From Clostridia bacterium UC5.1-2E3 (lineage in GTDB: Bacteria > Bacillota > Clostridia > Lachnospirales > Lachnospiraceae), in contig BBZO01000013.1 in the NCBI GenBank assembly GCA_001304875.1, forward strand, positions 1-64,000: DNA of 64,000 nt. The letters are read 5' to 3'. Below the pieces are notes generated by a model. It saw only the letters and a list, made by a program, of their open reading frames with translations. It did not search any database and was not told where the DNA came from. Shown here in pieces: positions 39,753 through 48,800 of the stretch. The position numbers were made by a program, and so were the translations under genes. The first letter of the stretch is position 1. Every line of letters begins with the position of its first letter.

Positions 39753-40855
39753 GAAACAACATGGAGTACAGAGTGAATAAGAGAACCGGGGACCGCATAA
39801 GCGTCCTCGGTTTCGGCACCTCCTACATCGCGGAGGCGAAGGAGAGGGACGGCGTGGAGACCATACGCCGGGCCTATGAGAGCGGCATCAATTACTTTGA
39901 CCTGGCCACGGCGGAGGGAAGGACCTTCCCGTATTTCGGTGAGGCCCTGTACGACGTGCGGAAGGAGGTCCTGTACCAGATACATTTCGGCGCCGATTAC
40001 AGCGCCGGGACCTACGGCTGGACCACCGACGGGGAGGCGGTGCGAAGAAGCGTTGACTGGCAGCTTAAAAATCTTAAGACAGACTATATCGATTACGGCT
40101 TCATCACTGCCTGGATGAAATTTCCGACTGGGAGGACTACAAAAAGAGCGGAGCCCTCGGCTGCCTCATGGAGATGAAGGAGCAGGGCGTAGTGCGCCAT
40201 CTGGGGCTCTCGTCCCACACGCCGAAAGCCATTAACCGGGTGCTCGACGAGGTGGCGGTGGATATGCTGATGTTCTCGGTCAATCCGGCCTACGATTACC
40301 AGCAGGGCGAGTTCGGCATCGGCTCCGTGGACGAGCGGGCGGGCGTGTACCGACGCTGTGAGGCGGGGAACATCGGAATTTCCGTGATGAAGCCCTTTGC
40401 CGGCGGCCAGCTTCTGGACGGGGCCATCTCGCCCTTCGGTCAGGCGCTGACCATTTATCAGTGCATGCAGTATGCGCTGGACCGCCCCGGCGTCCTGACC
40501 GTGCTTCCGGGGATGGGGCTCGGTGGAGCAGCTGGAGACTCTTCTTAAGTTTTTTGATCTTCCAGAGGCGGAGCGGGATTACTCGGTGATCGGCTCCTTC
40601 AAGCCGGCGGATGCGGTGGGAAAATGCGTCTACTGCAACCACTGCAAGCCCTGCCCGAAGGGAATCGACATCGGAGTGGTGAATAAATACTACGACCTGG
40701 CGAGAAACGGCGACGCCATGGCAAAGGAGCATTATCTCAATCTGGAGCTGCACGCCGCAGACTGCATCCGGTGCGGACACTGCAGCCGGCGATGTCCGTT
40801 CGGGGTGGACCAGATGGGGCGGATGGAGGAGATTGCGGGGTATTTTGGGAGGTAA
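39749..40855 (+). CDS. aldo/keto reductase with C-terminal 2[4Fe-4S] ferredoxin-like domain (two frameshifts)
   Basis: About 369 aa. AKR barrel (SVLGFGTSYIAEAKERDGVETIRRAYESGINYFDLATAEG; GVVRHLGLSSHTPKAI; ISVMKPFAGGQLL) followed by CVYCNHCKPCPKGIDI and CIRCGHCSRRCPFGV, two four-cysteine clusters. The AKR tetrad tyrosine is not obvious in NYFDLATAEG, so flavin- or ferredoxin-coupled chemistry is possible. Breaks near 40110 and 40515. GTG start is preferred because AAGGAG lies 8 bp before; the overlap with the hydrolase stop implies coupling. Confidence 0.87.
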
Positions 40856-40884
40856 AATCCATCTGTTTTATATGAGAAATTGGC

Positions 40885-40917
40885 AGGCGATTGCGGTCGC
40901 CTGCTTTTTGTGAGAAA
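40885..40917 (+). terminator. terminator after the AKR-ferredoxin gene
   Basis: GCAGGCG and CGCCTGC pair across ATTGCGGT, followed by TTTTTG. Nearly the same 25-nt element recurs at 41642-41667. Confidence 0.8.
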
Positions 40918-41047
40918 AAAGAAGATGCTTGAGAAAATATCTATTGCCTTTTTATGATCCATACTTTATACTGTAGTCATCAATTCTTGTTTATAGAATC
41001 TATCAGTCAAAATATTTAATAATTTTCCCACAAAATCAAGATAAAGA

Positions 41048-41497
41048 TGATCACAGTTAAAGAATTAAGAGCGGATATCTTTGAAGAAAAGATTTCATTT
41101 GTTTTCTTTAGGACGTCTGTCTCCCCGCATGGTAGAATTTATCATAAGTAAGAGGCCAGATTTGAAAGAAATACTTTCCCCAGATAGAGATATTTTGTTT
41201 TGGAAAGACAGGATTTCACATACAGAACGACATAAGAAGGATTTTATTTCCGAAAATGAATTTATGCGATGTTTTAAAGAAATCCCTAAAATTATTCATT
41301 GCCCAGATTATATTAGTGTACACCCCAAAGATAACAGTATTTCGTTTATAAAAGATCTTTCGATGCATGTTTCTGTCGCTGTTAAAATTTCTTCAGATGG
41401 AAAAATGTCATATCGTACCATGTATCCGCTGATGGATGCTCAGCTGAGTCATTATATTGATTTAGGGCATGCGTGGAAATATGATAAAAGCGATTGA
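41048..41497 (+). CDS. PBECR-like (Barnase/EndoU/RelE-like) nuclease-domain protein, AT-rich
   Basis: About 149 aa. ATG 41048 (MITVKELRADIF) probably continues, through one lost base near 41080, into KKRFHLFSLGRLSPRMVEFIISKRPDLKEILSPDRDILFWKDRISHTERHKKDF... CPDYISVHPKDNSISFIKDLSMHVSVAVKISSDGKMSYRTMYPL. The overall pattern resembles PBECR3-type phage-associated RNase domains; this is recognition by eye, not a search. Base and codon use are distinctly AT-richer than neighbours, suggesting recent transfer. A structured RNA cassette and a Fic gene follow directly. Confidence 0.5.
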
Positions 41498-41682
41498 CAA
41501 AATGCCGGGATACGGTATAATGAGAATACATAATTACTAAACTATATTGAATGAAATCTGAGGACGGAACAGGCAGCCGTCACGCCCTGGTGGTCTTAAA
41601 AGAGATGTGGGAGGGTCACCCCACCTGTTTCATTCAAGCGGTTGGCAGGCGATTTCGGTCGCCTGCTTTATTTTTGTTTTTA
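41494..41682 (+). ncRNA. candidate structured small RNA with own promoter and terminator
   Basis: Consensus promoter TTGACA (41494-41499), 16 bp, TATAAT (41516-41521). The RNA would start near 41528. TTGAATGAAA (41547-41556) pairs perfectly with TTTCATTCAA (41628-41637), enclosing about 71 nt with inner hairpins (GACGG/CCGTC; GTGGG/CCCAC). A terminator GCAGGCG/CGCCTGC (41645-41666) with a T-rich tail ends it. No coding frame inside. It could be a free sRNA or an attenuator leader for the Fic gene 70 bp further on. I do not recognise it as a known riboswitch. Confidence 0.6.
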
Positions 41683-41748
41683 TTTATGATAGAATACAGA
41701 TTAAATACGATAATTGGCGTTAAGGATGGCCGGGAAAGGGGGCAGAAT

Positions 41749-42492
41749 ATGGATTACGGAACGATACTGGAAAAGCGCGACCGTTTAAAAGCGCTGCGGT
41801 CGTTCATTCCGGAATACACTCTGCTTACATTTGAGAATGCATTTGAGATTGAATACACACAACTCCACTGCCATCGAAGGAAACACGCTGACACTGATGG
41901 AGACGAAGGTTCTTCTGGAGGATGGTATTTCTATCGGCGGAAAACACATGCGGAGATTTATGAGGTTGTGAATCATCAGAACGCTTACCGTTATGTGAAA
42001 GAATGCATAGAAAAAAAAGATGCCTCTGGACGAAAAAATTGTAAAAGATATTCATGCGATGTTGATGGAGCATATTTTTACGGGCGGGATTTATCGAAAT
42101 ATAGAAGTTTATATCTCTGGCGCGCAGCATACGCCCCCGCCGCCGAATGAGATGGATCGCCAGGTGAAAAATTTCTATGCAGATCTTGCGTGGAAAAGGA
42201 TCAGTTAAATCTGATTGAACTGGCGGCGTGGACGCACGCCGAGTTTGTACGCATTCATCCGTTCCCGGATGGAAACGGAAGAACTTCCCGGCTGATTATG
42301 AACTACCAGCTCCTTTTGAATGATTTCCCGGCGGTTTCTATTCGTAAGGAAGACAGGCTGGCGTATTTTGACGCGTTGGAGAAATACGCAGTAAACGGCG
42401 ACCTGACGATGTTTGCAGATCTGGTTGCCACGCTGGTGGAGACCCGGTTGAACCGCTATCTGTCCATGACAGCGGCGTCAGAATCGCCTTGA
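41749..42492 (+). CDS. Fic-domain protein, class II with N-terminal inhibitory motif (about four frameshifts)
   Basis: About 249 aa. Restored N-terminus EIEYTHNSTAIEGNTLTLMET holds the inhibitory motif (S/T)xxxE(G/N) as STAIEGN; the Fic active site is HPFPDGNGRTSR (about residue 170) with the catalytic His. Flap-like segment near HTPPPPNEMDRQ. Breaks near 41863, 41950, 42018 and 42192. Fic proteins AMPylate or otherwise modify targets, and the inhibitory helix keeps this type off until displaced. Base composition is nearer the genome norm toward its 3' end. Neighbouring candidate nuclease and RNA hint at an accessory island. Confidence 0.85.
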
Positions 42493-42541
42493 CATTCCGG
42501 CGTGACTTCGTGATAATACAATATATACCCCCACAGGTATA
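42489..42541 (+). promoter_or_regulatory. csoR promoter and CsoR operator
   Basis: TTGACA (42489-42494), 17 bp, GATAAT (42512-42517), then TATACC-N6-GGTATA at 42524-42541 over the start region. The same dyad with the same N6 spacing is at 43668-43685 before the P-type ATPase. Position and sequence suit a CsoR operator. Confidence 0.65.
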
Positions 42542-42555
42542 GGAGGTGATTTCCC

Positions 42556-42831
42556 ATGAGACAATGTATGGATTCAGAAAACCTGCACCGTCGTTTGAAA
42601 AAGATCATCGGCCAGGTCCAGGCCATCGACCGGATGATAGATGAGGATATTCCCTGCGAGGACATTTTATCCCAGCTGAACGCCGCCAAATCCGCCCTCC
42701 ACAAATGCGGCCAGGTAGTGCTGGAAGGACACATAAAACACTGCGTCCGCGACGGCATAGAACACGGCGACCCCGACCAGACCATAGCCAGCTTCACCAA
42801 AGCCGTAGAGAGGTTTTCAAACATGGGTTGA
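42556..42831 (+). CDS. csoR: CsoR/RcnR-family metal-sensing repressor
   Basis: 91 aa, intact, all-helical DUF156 protein. RRLKKIIGQVQAIDRMIDEDIPCEDILSQLNAAKSALHKCGQVVLEGHIKHCV provides the family Cys (C34) and H-xxx-C ligands of the Cu(I)-type site. Binds DNA without metal and releases it when Cu(I) binds. Operators before its own gene and the downstream ATPase indicate control of a metal-efflux system; Cu(I) is likely but not proved. Confidence 0.9.
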   Translation: MRQCMDSENLHRRLKKIIGQVQAIDRMIDEDIPCEDILSQLNAAKSALHKCGQVVLEGHIKHCVRDGIEHGDPDQTIASFTKAVERFSNMG

Positions 42832-43049
42832 AGCTCTGACATGCAAAAATAAAGGTTTTCGTATTCCGTGCAAGTTTACTTGCAAAGGGATGTGCGGCGT
42901 TTTTATTTTTATAGGGCGGAGCCCGTACAGCGAACGGCCCCCGGCCGTAAGCTGTGCCTCCCCTTCACTTTTCCGTAAACAATTCTTCAAACAATCGCAA
43001 AGCCCCTCCGCCCATCCCCATGCTATAATATAAAAAACGGAGGTGAGCC

Positions 43050-43529
43050 ATGAAAAAGAGAGCCTTAAAGCTGTGCGCCGCAGCCCTGCTGATCCTGCTT
43101 GTAATTTATGCGCTGATCGGCAATCCCATCGTATTCTGGCACAACCGCGCCCTGGAGCATTCGCTCTGTTCCCTCGAGGACGGAATCACCGTCACGCTGA
43201 ACGAGACGGTTCCCTTCGAGTGGGAGGCCGTATACACCTTCGATCCCTATACCAGCAAATCAGAGATGGAACGCATCATTGGCATCAGCAGCTCTTCCAT
43301 CCGGGAGACGGTGAGCGAGGGGATGGTGCAGCTGATTTTTGTAAACAGAGGCCGTGTGACCGCCAGCGTATGCGGTTACGCCTCCAATCTGGGCTACGAT
43401 GTATACCTGGGAAGGAGCGGCCGTCCTCTGACCATCGGGGAGGAGATGAAATTTAGCGTCGCCCGGGGGGATGGGATTGTCCGGCTGGCTCCCCTGTCCC
43501 TGTCATACGGGCATGAAGATGTGAAATAA
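43050..43529 (+). CDS. unknown membrane-anchored small protein
   Basis: 159 aa, intact. One N-terminal membrane helix (LKLCAAALLILLVIYALIGNPIVFW), then an extracellular beta-rich domain (ITVTLNETVPFEWEAVYTFDPYTSKSEMERIIG... VTASVCGYASNLGYDVYLG). CGGAGG lies before ATG 43050 and a TATAAT at 43023. No family recognised. It sits between csoR and the ATPase but has its own terminator. Confidence 0.7.
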   Translation: MKKRALKLCAAALLILLVIYALIGNPIVFWHNRALEHSLCSLEDGITVTLNETVPFEWEAVYTFDPYTSKSEMERIIGISSSSIRETVSEGMVQLIFVNRGRVTASVCGYASNLGYDVYLGRSGRPLTIGEEMKFSVARGDGIVRLAPLSLSYGHEDVK

Positions 43530-43556
43530 GAGAATAACCGCATATAGAAAAGCCGG

Positions 43557-43600
43557 AGGCCGCCTCAAAATACAATCAGAGGAAGGCCTCTTTTTGTGAT
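43557..43600 (+). terminator. terminator
   Basis: GAGGCC pairs with GGCCTC (outer stem) across a 25-nt loop with further GCCTC/GAGG pairing; TTTTTG follows. Confidence 0.65.
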
Positions 43601-43633
43601 GTCAGAACAGGGAAAACCATACCGTCGCATCTA

Positions 43634-43685
43634 TTGACAACCTATACCCCTATATGTATAATAAACCTATACCAGGTGGGGTATA
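43634..43685 (+). promoter_or_regulatory. CsoR-controlled promoter of the P-type ATPase
   Basis: Perfect TTGACA (43634-43639), 17 bp, TATAAT (43657-43662). CTATACCCC lies in the spacer and TATACC-N6-GGTATA at 43668-43685, matching the dyad before csoR. Repressor binding would block a strong promoter. Confidence 0.7.
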
Positions 43686-43752
43686 AACTGTTCTCGCAAA
43701 AAATATCCCCCCATCAATCATACACATCCCGGACAAGGAGGCACAAATCCCC

Positions 43753-45606
43753 ATGAAATTGTTAGAGACTATTTTAGATTATGGCGGCACCAGGAGGGAC
43801 ATCGCTTTTCTCATTCTCAGCGGCGCGGCCCTTCTGTGCAGCATGTTTCATCTGCCGTTCCCCGCCGGCATCGATCCCGCGTGGGTGGCCATTCTCCTGT
43901 GCGGAGTGCCCATCATTCTGGAGGCCGTCATCGGGCTGGTCACCGCATTTGACATCAAGGCTGACGTGCTGGTGTCCATCGCGCTCATCGCGTCGGTCAT
44001 CATCGGCGAGGATTTTGCGGCGGGTGAGGTGGCGTTCATCATGCAGCTGGGCGGCCTTCTGGAAGAGCTGACGGTGGCCAGGGCCCGCGCTGGCATCGAG
44101 AGACTGGTGCATCTGACGCCGCGCACGGCCCGCGTGATTGACGGCGGCGCAGAAAAATCATTCCCGCCGGGGAGGTGAAGGTCGGCGAGCGGCTCCGCGT
44201 TCTCCCCGGGGAGACCGTGCCGGTGGACGGGCGGGTGGTGTCCGGGCAGACCTCCGTCAACCAGGCCGTGATGACCGGGGAATCCCTTCCTGTGGATAAG
44301 GGACCCGGCGATGAGGTGTCCAGCGGAACCGTGAACCAGTTCGGCTCCTTTGACATGGAGGCGACGAGGGTGGGAGAGGACAGCTCCATCCAGCGGCTGA
44401 TCCGTCTGGTTCAGTCCGCCGACGCGGGAAAGGCAAAGATCGGTGGGTCTGGCAGACCGGTGGGCCACCTGGATCGTGGTCATTGCGCTGGCCGCTGCGG
44501 CGATTACCTGGCTGTTTACCGGAGAGATCATCCGCTCCGTCACCATTCTCGTGGTGTTCTGTCCCTGCGCCCTGGTGCTGGCTACGCCGACGGCCATCAT
44601 GGCGGCCATCGGGAACGCCACGAGGCACGGGTTCCTGGTTCGCGAGGGCGACGCACTGGAGCGGCTGGCCGCAGTCGGTCGGGTGGTTTTTGACAAGACT
44701 GGAACGCTGACCTGCGGGACGCCGGAGGTGGTCGCCGTTGTGAGCCTTTCTGATGCCGTGAGCCGGGAATCCCTTTTCCGCCGGGTGGCCTGCGCGGAGC
44801 TTAAGTCCGAACATCCGCTGGGAAGGGCGGTGATTCGCGGCTATGGAAAAGGGTCTGAGCTCCCCCCGCCGGAGCCGCAGCAGTTTCTCATGCTTCCGGG
44901 CCGCGGCGTGCAGGTCAGTCTGGACGGGGAGCAGATTCTGGCGGGAAATCTGGAGCTTTTAAGGGAAAATGCCATCGACTGCGGGAAGGCGTCTGCCGCC
45001 GGCCGTTATCTGGAGCAGGGATGCACGGTCATCTATCTGGCCGCCGGCGGGGAGCTGGCGGGTTTCCTGGCGCTCTCGGATACGCTGCGCGCCGATGCCG
45101 CCGATATGATCGTGAGAGCGAGACAGACCGGGGTCACTCCAGTGCTTCTGACCGGAGATCACGAGAATGCCGCCCGGCATATGGCAGAGAAACTGGGAAT
45201 CACCCAGTGGAAGGCGGGATGTCTCCCAGAGGATAAGCTGGTCTATATCGAGGAGTCGCAGAAAAACGGCTGTATGGTCTGCATGATCGGAGACGGCATC
45301 AACGACGCCCCGGCGCTTAAGAAGGCGCATGTGGGCATCGCCATGGGCGGTGTGGGGAGCGACATCGCCGTGGACGCGGCGGACATTGCGCTGGTGAATG
45401 ATGATATAAAAGAGCTTCCCCATCTTCTGTGGCTGTCCCGCCGGATGATGCGAACCATCAAATACAATCTGGCGTTTTCCATGACGTTAAACTTCGCTGC
45501 GATCCTCCTGGCCATCACCGGTATCTTAAATCCTGTGGTCGGCGCGCTGGTGCACAACGCGGGTTCCGTGTTCGTCATTGTCCACTCGGCGCTGCTGCTG
45601 AAATGA
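43753..45606 (+). CDS. heavy-metal P1B-type ATPase, CsoR-linked (two frameshifts)
   Basis: About 618 aa. No N-terminal HMA domain. TGES, CPC ion motif in VVFCPCALVLATPTAI, phosphorylation site DKTGTLT, HPLG, GDGINDAP. Breaks near 44155 (run of five A) and 44443. The last helix segment reads VHNAGSVFVIVHSALLL, unlike CopA (MxxSS) or ZntA (DxG), so ion choice is uncertain despite the Cu-type CsoR operators; Cu(I), Zn or Mn remain possible. Exports metal from the cytoplasm. Confidence 0.87.
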
Positions 45607-45620
45607 AGGAATAAATCTGA

Positions 45621-45668
45621 TGAGTAGCAAAGAACTGCGTAAATCCAGTCAGTTCTCTGCTGCTCATT
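45621..45668 (+). terminator. terminator after the ATPase
   Basis: GAGTAGCAAAGAACTG pairs with CAGTTCTCTGCTGCTC with few mismatches, followed by ATTTTTATTTG. Confidence 0.75.
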
Positions 45669-45760
45669 TTTATTTGAAGAAAGGAATATTCTGAAGGACA
45701 GTAAATTACCTTGTAATGCGAGGTACTTTGTGATATGATGAACCCAGAGAGGTGATGCCC

Positions 45761-46084
45761 GTGAAAATTACATCGGATATGATTTACGGATACACAGACG
45801 GAATTATCCTGCGGATCCTGGCGGACGGCGACAGCTATGGGTACGACCTGAATGCGGCGGTTCTTGAAAAGTCCGGCATGCAGTATGAGTTTAAGGAGGC
45901 GACTCTTTATACCGCGGTGCGCAGGCTGGAGAAGCAGGGCGACGTGACTTCCTACTGGGGGGAGCAGAGCGCCGGCGCGAGGCGGCGTTACTATTCCATC
46001 ACGGAACAGGGAAGGGAGCATCTGAGACGGATTATCAGCGAGTGGAAGACCATGAAGGGGCTTCTGGATCGGCTGTTTGACTGA
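45761..46084 (+). CDS. PadR-family transcriptional regulator
   Basis: 107 aa from GTG 45761 (MKITSDMIYGYTDGIILRILADGDSYGYDL...), chosen because AGAGAGG lies 8 bp before it; upstream GTG 45752 and ATG 45755 would clash with the ribosome-binding site. Winged HTH with EATLYTAVRRLEKQGDVTSYW and GARRRYYSITEQGREHL. An inverted repeat TACCT-N9-AGGTA around 45709-45727 could be its operator. Autoregulated repressor of the following two genes (inference). Confidence 0.88.
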   Translation: MKITSDMIYGYTDGIILRILADGDSYGYDLNAAVLEKSGMQYEFKEATLYTAVRRLEKQGDVTSYWGEQSAGARRRYYSITEQGREHLRRIISEWKTMKGLLDRLFD

Positions 46085-46099
46085 CAGGAGGCGGGAGCG

Positions 46100-46816
46100 A
46101 TGAGTGGAGAGGAAAGGATTCGCCGCTATGTGGAGCGGGCATTTTACGGAACCCGGCAGAGTGCCGAGGTTCAGGCGGAAAAGGAGGCCCTCTGCGGGGA
46201 GCTTATAAAGAAATACCGGGATCTTCTGGCGGAGGAGTATTCGCCCGAGACCGCGTACCAGTCCGTGATCGGCGGGATCGGGGATATCTTCGAGCTGGTG
46301 GACGAGATCGCGGGAGCACCCGGGGATGCCCCGTCATCCGGCGGGAATGCGGGGACAGACGGCCAGGATTCACGCAGGGAGACTGAGCAGAGCGGCACAC
46401 CGGAGGAAGCTTCTCCGGCCTGGCTGCGGGCGGCTCCCTGGATCGCTGCGGGAGTGTTTCTTCTTGCCTGGGGCGGAAACCGTTTGCTGCATCCAGGCCC
46501 CAGGGGAGGACATTTCTTCCCGGTTCTGGTTCTGGCTGCAGCAGTGGCCGCGGCCGTGTGGCTGATCCGCCGGGGGAAAGGCGGCGGGGCCGCAAAGCGC
46601 AGGATGGACGATGTGCTGGCGGGAAAATGGACGGCAAAAGATATTGCGGAGACGGTGATCTGGTGCGTGGCTGCCGTCTGGTTTCTCCTGGCGCTTCATA
46701 AGCCCCACCTGGAGCGGACGGCGTGGCTGATCCCGTTCGGAGCGCTGGCGGCACATGAGCTGGCCGCCGCCTGGTTTTCATATATGGAAGAGAGAGGTAG
46801 ATCGGATGAGAAGTAA
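46100..46816 (+). CDS. membrane protein of the PadR-linked type
   Basis: 238 aa, intact. N-terminal cytoplasmic helical region (EERIRRYVERAFYGTRQSAEVQAEKEALCGELIKKYRDLLAEEYSPETAYQSVIGGIGDIFELVDEI), the kind found in proteins encoded beside PadR regulators (DUF1700/permease-prefix-like), then about four membrane helices (PWIAAGVFLLAWGG, FFPVLVLAAAVAAAVWLI, AETVIWCVAAVWFLLAL, LIPFGALAAHELAAAWF). Role unknown, possibly envelope stress or signalling. Confidence 0.7.
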   Translation: MSGEERIRRYVERAFYGTRQSAEVQAEKEALCGELIKKYRDLLAEEYSPETAYQSVIGGIGDIFELVDEIAGAPGDAPSSGGNAGTDGQDSRRETEQSGTPEEASPAWLRAAPWIAAGVFLLAWGGNRLLHPGPRGGHFFPVLVLAAAVAAAVWLIRRGKGGGAAKRRMDDVLAGKWTAKDIAETVIWCVAAVWFLLALHKPHLERTAWLIPFGALAAHELAAAWFSYMEERGRSDEK

Positions 46817-47432
46817 GAAGCCTGTTTATAGAATGGTATTCTGGGGAATCGTGTTGGCATCGGTGATTGTGCTTGGACTCTGGCTGACAGGGCGGGAAGA
46901 CGCAAAACCGGCGGCAGGACCGGCGGCTGTGGGCCCCGCGGCGGCGGGGCCTAAAGAGAGCGGGAAGGAGGAACCGGCAGAGAAGCCAGGTCCGGATAAA
47001 GGGCCGAAGGCCGCCGCGCCTACGTCGGAGGGCGCGGAGCCAGCTATCACGAAGGAGCCCGCCAAAGCAGCGCCCGCGCCTGCGCCTGCGCCTGCGGAAA
47101 AACCGGGGCCTGCGAACACCGTAAAGCCAGCTCCTGCAAAGGAGGCGAAGCCGGTCCCCGCGAAAAAGGAAAAGCCGGAACCAGCCAGGGAGGCAAAGCC
47201 CGCGCCTGCGCCTGCGAAGGAGGAAAAACCGATCCCTGCGAAGGAAACGAAGCCGACCCCTGCGAAAGCGGAGAAACCGGCCCCCGTCGGAGAGAAAGAA
47301 AAACCGGCCCCCGCGAAGGGGCCGGGAGACGTAAAAACCAAACCGAAACCGGACAAAGCAAAGAAGGGCCCGGGAGTGCCGAAGCTGGCCCCCGCAGCCC
47401 TTCCGGAGGAGAAGCCGTCGCCAGTGGTGTGA
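46806..47432 (+). CDS. membrane-anchored Pro/Ala/Lys-rich repeat protein
   Basis: 208 aa, intact, overlapping the previous gene by 11 bp. One N-terminal helix (MVFWGIVLASVIVLGLWL), then almost entirely Pro-Ala-Lys-Glu repeats such as KPAPAKEAKPVPAKKEKPEP. No folded domain. The rigid, positively charged, TonB- or wall-spanning-like sequence suggests a spacer through peptidoglycan or an interaction arm. The opposite strand also stays open over the repeats because of their codon bias, but has no gene features. Confidence 0.75.
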   Translation: MRSKKPVYRMVFWGIVLASVIVLGLWLTGREDAKPAAGPAAVGPAAAGPKESGKEEPAEKPGPDKGPKAAAPTSEGAEPAITKEPAKAAPAPAPAPAEKPGPANTVKPAPAKEAKPVPAKKEKPEPAREAKPAPAPAKEEKPIPAKETKPTPAKAEKPAPVGEKEKPAPAKGPGDVKTKPKPDKAKKGPGVPKLAPAALPEEKPSPVV

Positions 47433-47492
47433 CGGCTTTTCTGCGTTCTGGCAATGGTTCTGTGGTATTCCCTGTTGACAGCGGCGCGGGAA

Positions 47493-48800
47493 TTACATAC
47501 GCACGCCGTCCCCGTCAGCCACAATATCCATCTCATAAAACTTTGTCAGAGCCTGTATCATATACAGCGTATCCATGACGCCTGCCGTCTCGTAGGAGGA
47601 GTGCATGGCAAGCTGCGGGATGCCGATATCCACGGTGTGCAGGGACACCTTCTGGGAGGAGAGGTTTCCGAGAGTGCTGCCGCCCGCCATGTCGCTGCGG
47701 TTGGCGAAAACCTGGTACGGCACGCCGGCCCGCTCGCAGACCGCCTTGAACACGGCGGCGCTGATGCCGTCGGTGGTGTACTTCTGGTTGGCGGCGTACT
47801 TAATCACAATGCCCTTGTTTAAATAGGTGCAGTTGGTCTCGTCCGTCTTCTCCGGATGATTGGGATGCACCGCGTGGGCGTTGTCGCAGGAGACCATGAA
47901 GCTCTTCGCCACGGCCCGGCAGTAGTCCTCGCCGGAAAAGCCCAGGCCGTCGTTGATGCGCGTCAGCACGTCCCGGAGGAACGTGGAGCAGGCGCCCTGC
48001 TTTGTGCCGGAGCCCACCTCCTCGTTGTCGAAGCAGGCGAACACATTGACGCTGTGGGCATTCTCGGCGGCGATCATGGCCTTCGCGAGGTGAAGGCGCA
48101 CTGTAAGTCGTCCAGTCTGGCGGAGGAGATGAACTCCTCTTTTGCGCCCCAGACGGACGGGGCCGTGCGGCTGTAAAGCCCCAGGTCGCAGCCTAAAATG
48201 TCCCCGGCGTTCACGCCCAGCTCCCCGGCGACCAGCTCCCGGAAAGAGCCTTCCCCGCACGCACCGGCGGAGAACAGGGGCAGCATGTCCACCTGGTTGT
48301 TGAAAGCGACGCCCTCGTTGACGGAGCGGTTCATGTGGATGGCCAGGCTGGGAATGAGCACCAGATCCCGGTCAAACGCCACCAGGCGGTTCTCAATTCC
48401 CTCCGCGGTTTTTACAAGCACCCGTCCGGCCAGGGAGAGCGGGCGGTCCAGCCAGGTGGAACAGATCATTCCGCCGTAGCCCTCGGTGTTGAGCTTTAAA
48501 TAGCCGCCCTTTCCCTTTAACTCCGCCGCCTCCTTGACGCGGAAGGTGGGAGAGTCGCTGTGGGAGGAGGTGAGCTGGAAATGGTAGTCCGCAAGCTCTC
48601 CGCCGATGGCGAAGGCGATGATGGAGGAGCCGTTGCGGGTAGTGAAATATTTTCCTCCCTTTTTCAGGCCAGGCGTCGCACTCGGCAAGCTCCTCATAGC
48701 CGGCGTGCAGGAAAAGCTCCGCCAGCGTGCGGACCGCGTGAAACGGGCTCGGGCTCTTTTCAATGAGTGTCAGAATTTCTCTCGAAGCTTCTTTATACAT
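47493..48800 (-). CDS. M18-family aminopeptidase (two frameshifts)
   Basis: About 435 aa. SPSPFHAVRTLAELFLHAGYEEL is the family start; metal and active-site motifs HSDSPTFRVK, DNEEVGSGTKQGA, NAHAVHPNH and the late MHSSYETAG with the final histidine are present. Breaks near 48668 and 48095. Cytoplasmic zinc aminopeptidase related to yeast Ape1/ApeB that removes acidic or neutral N-terminal residues. Start ATG at 48800 overlaps the permease stop, so peptides taken up or amino acids released are handled by one transcript. Confidence 0.9.

Noticed and set aside
41528-41682. Known riboswitch, SRP RNA or tmRNA at the RNA cassette
   Set aside because: None of the conserved cores I know are visible; kept only as an unassigned structured RNA.
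46826-47536. 236-aa minus-strand frame opposite the Pro/Ala/Lys-rich gene
   Set aside because: Gly/Ala/Phe repeats mirror the codon bias of the plus-strand repeat gene; no start context and it overlaps a gene with clear membrane anchor and operon position.
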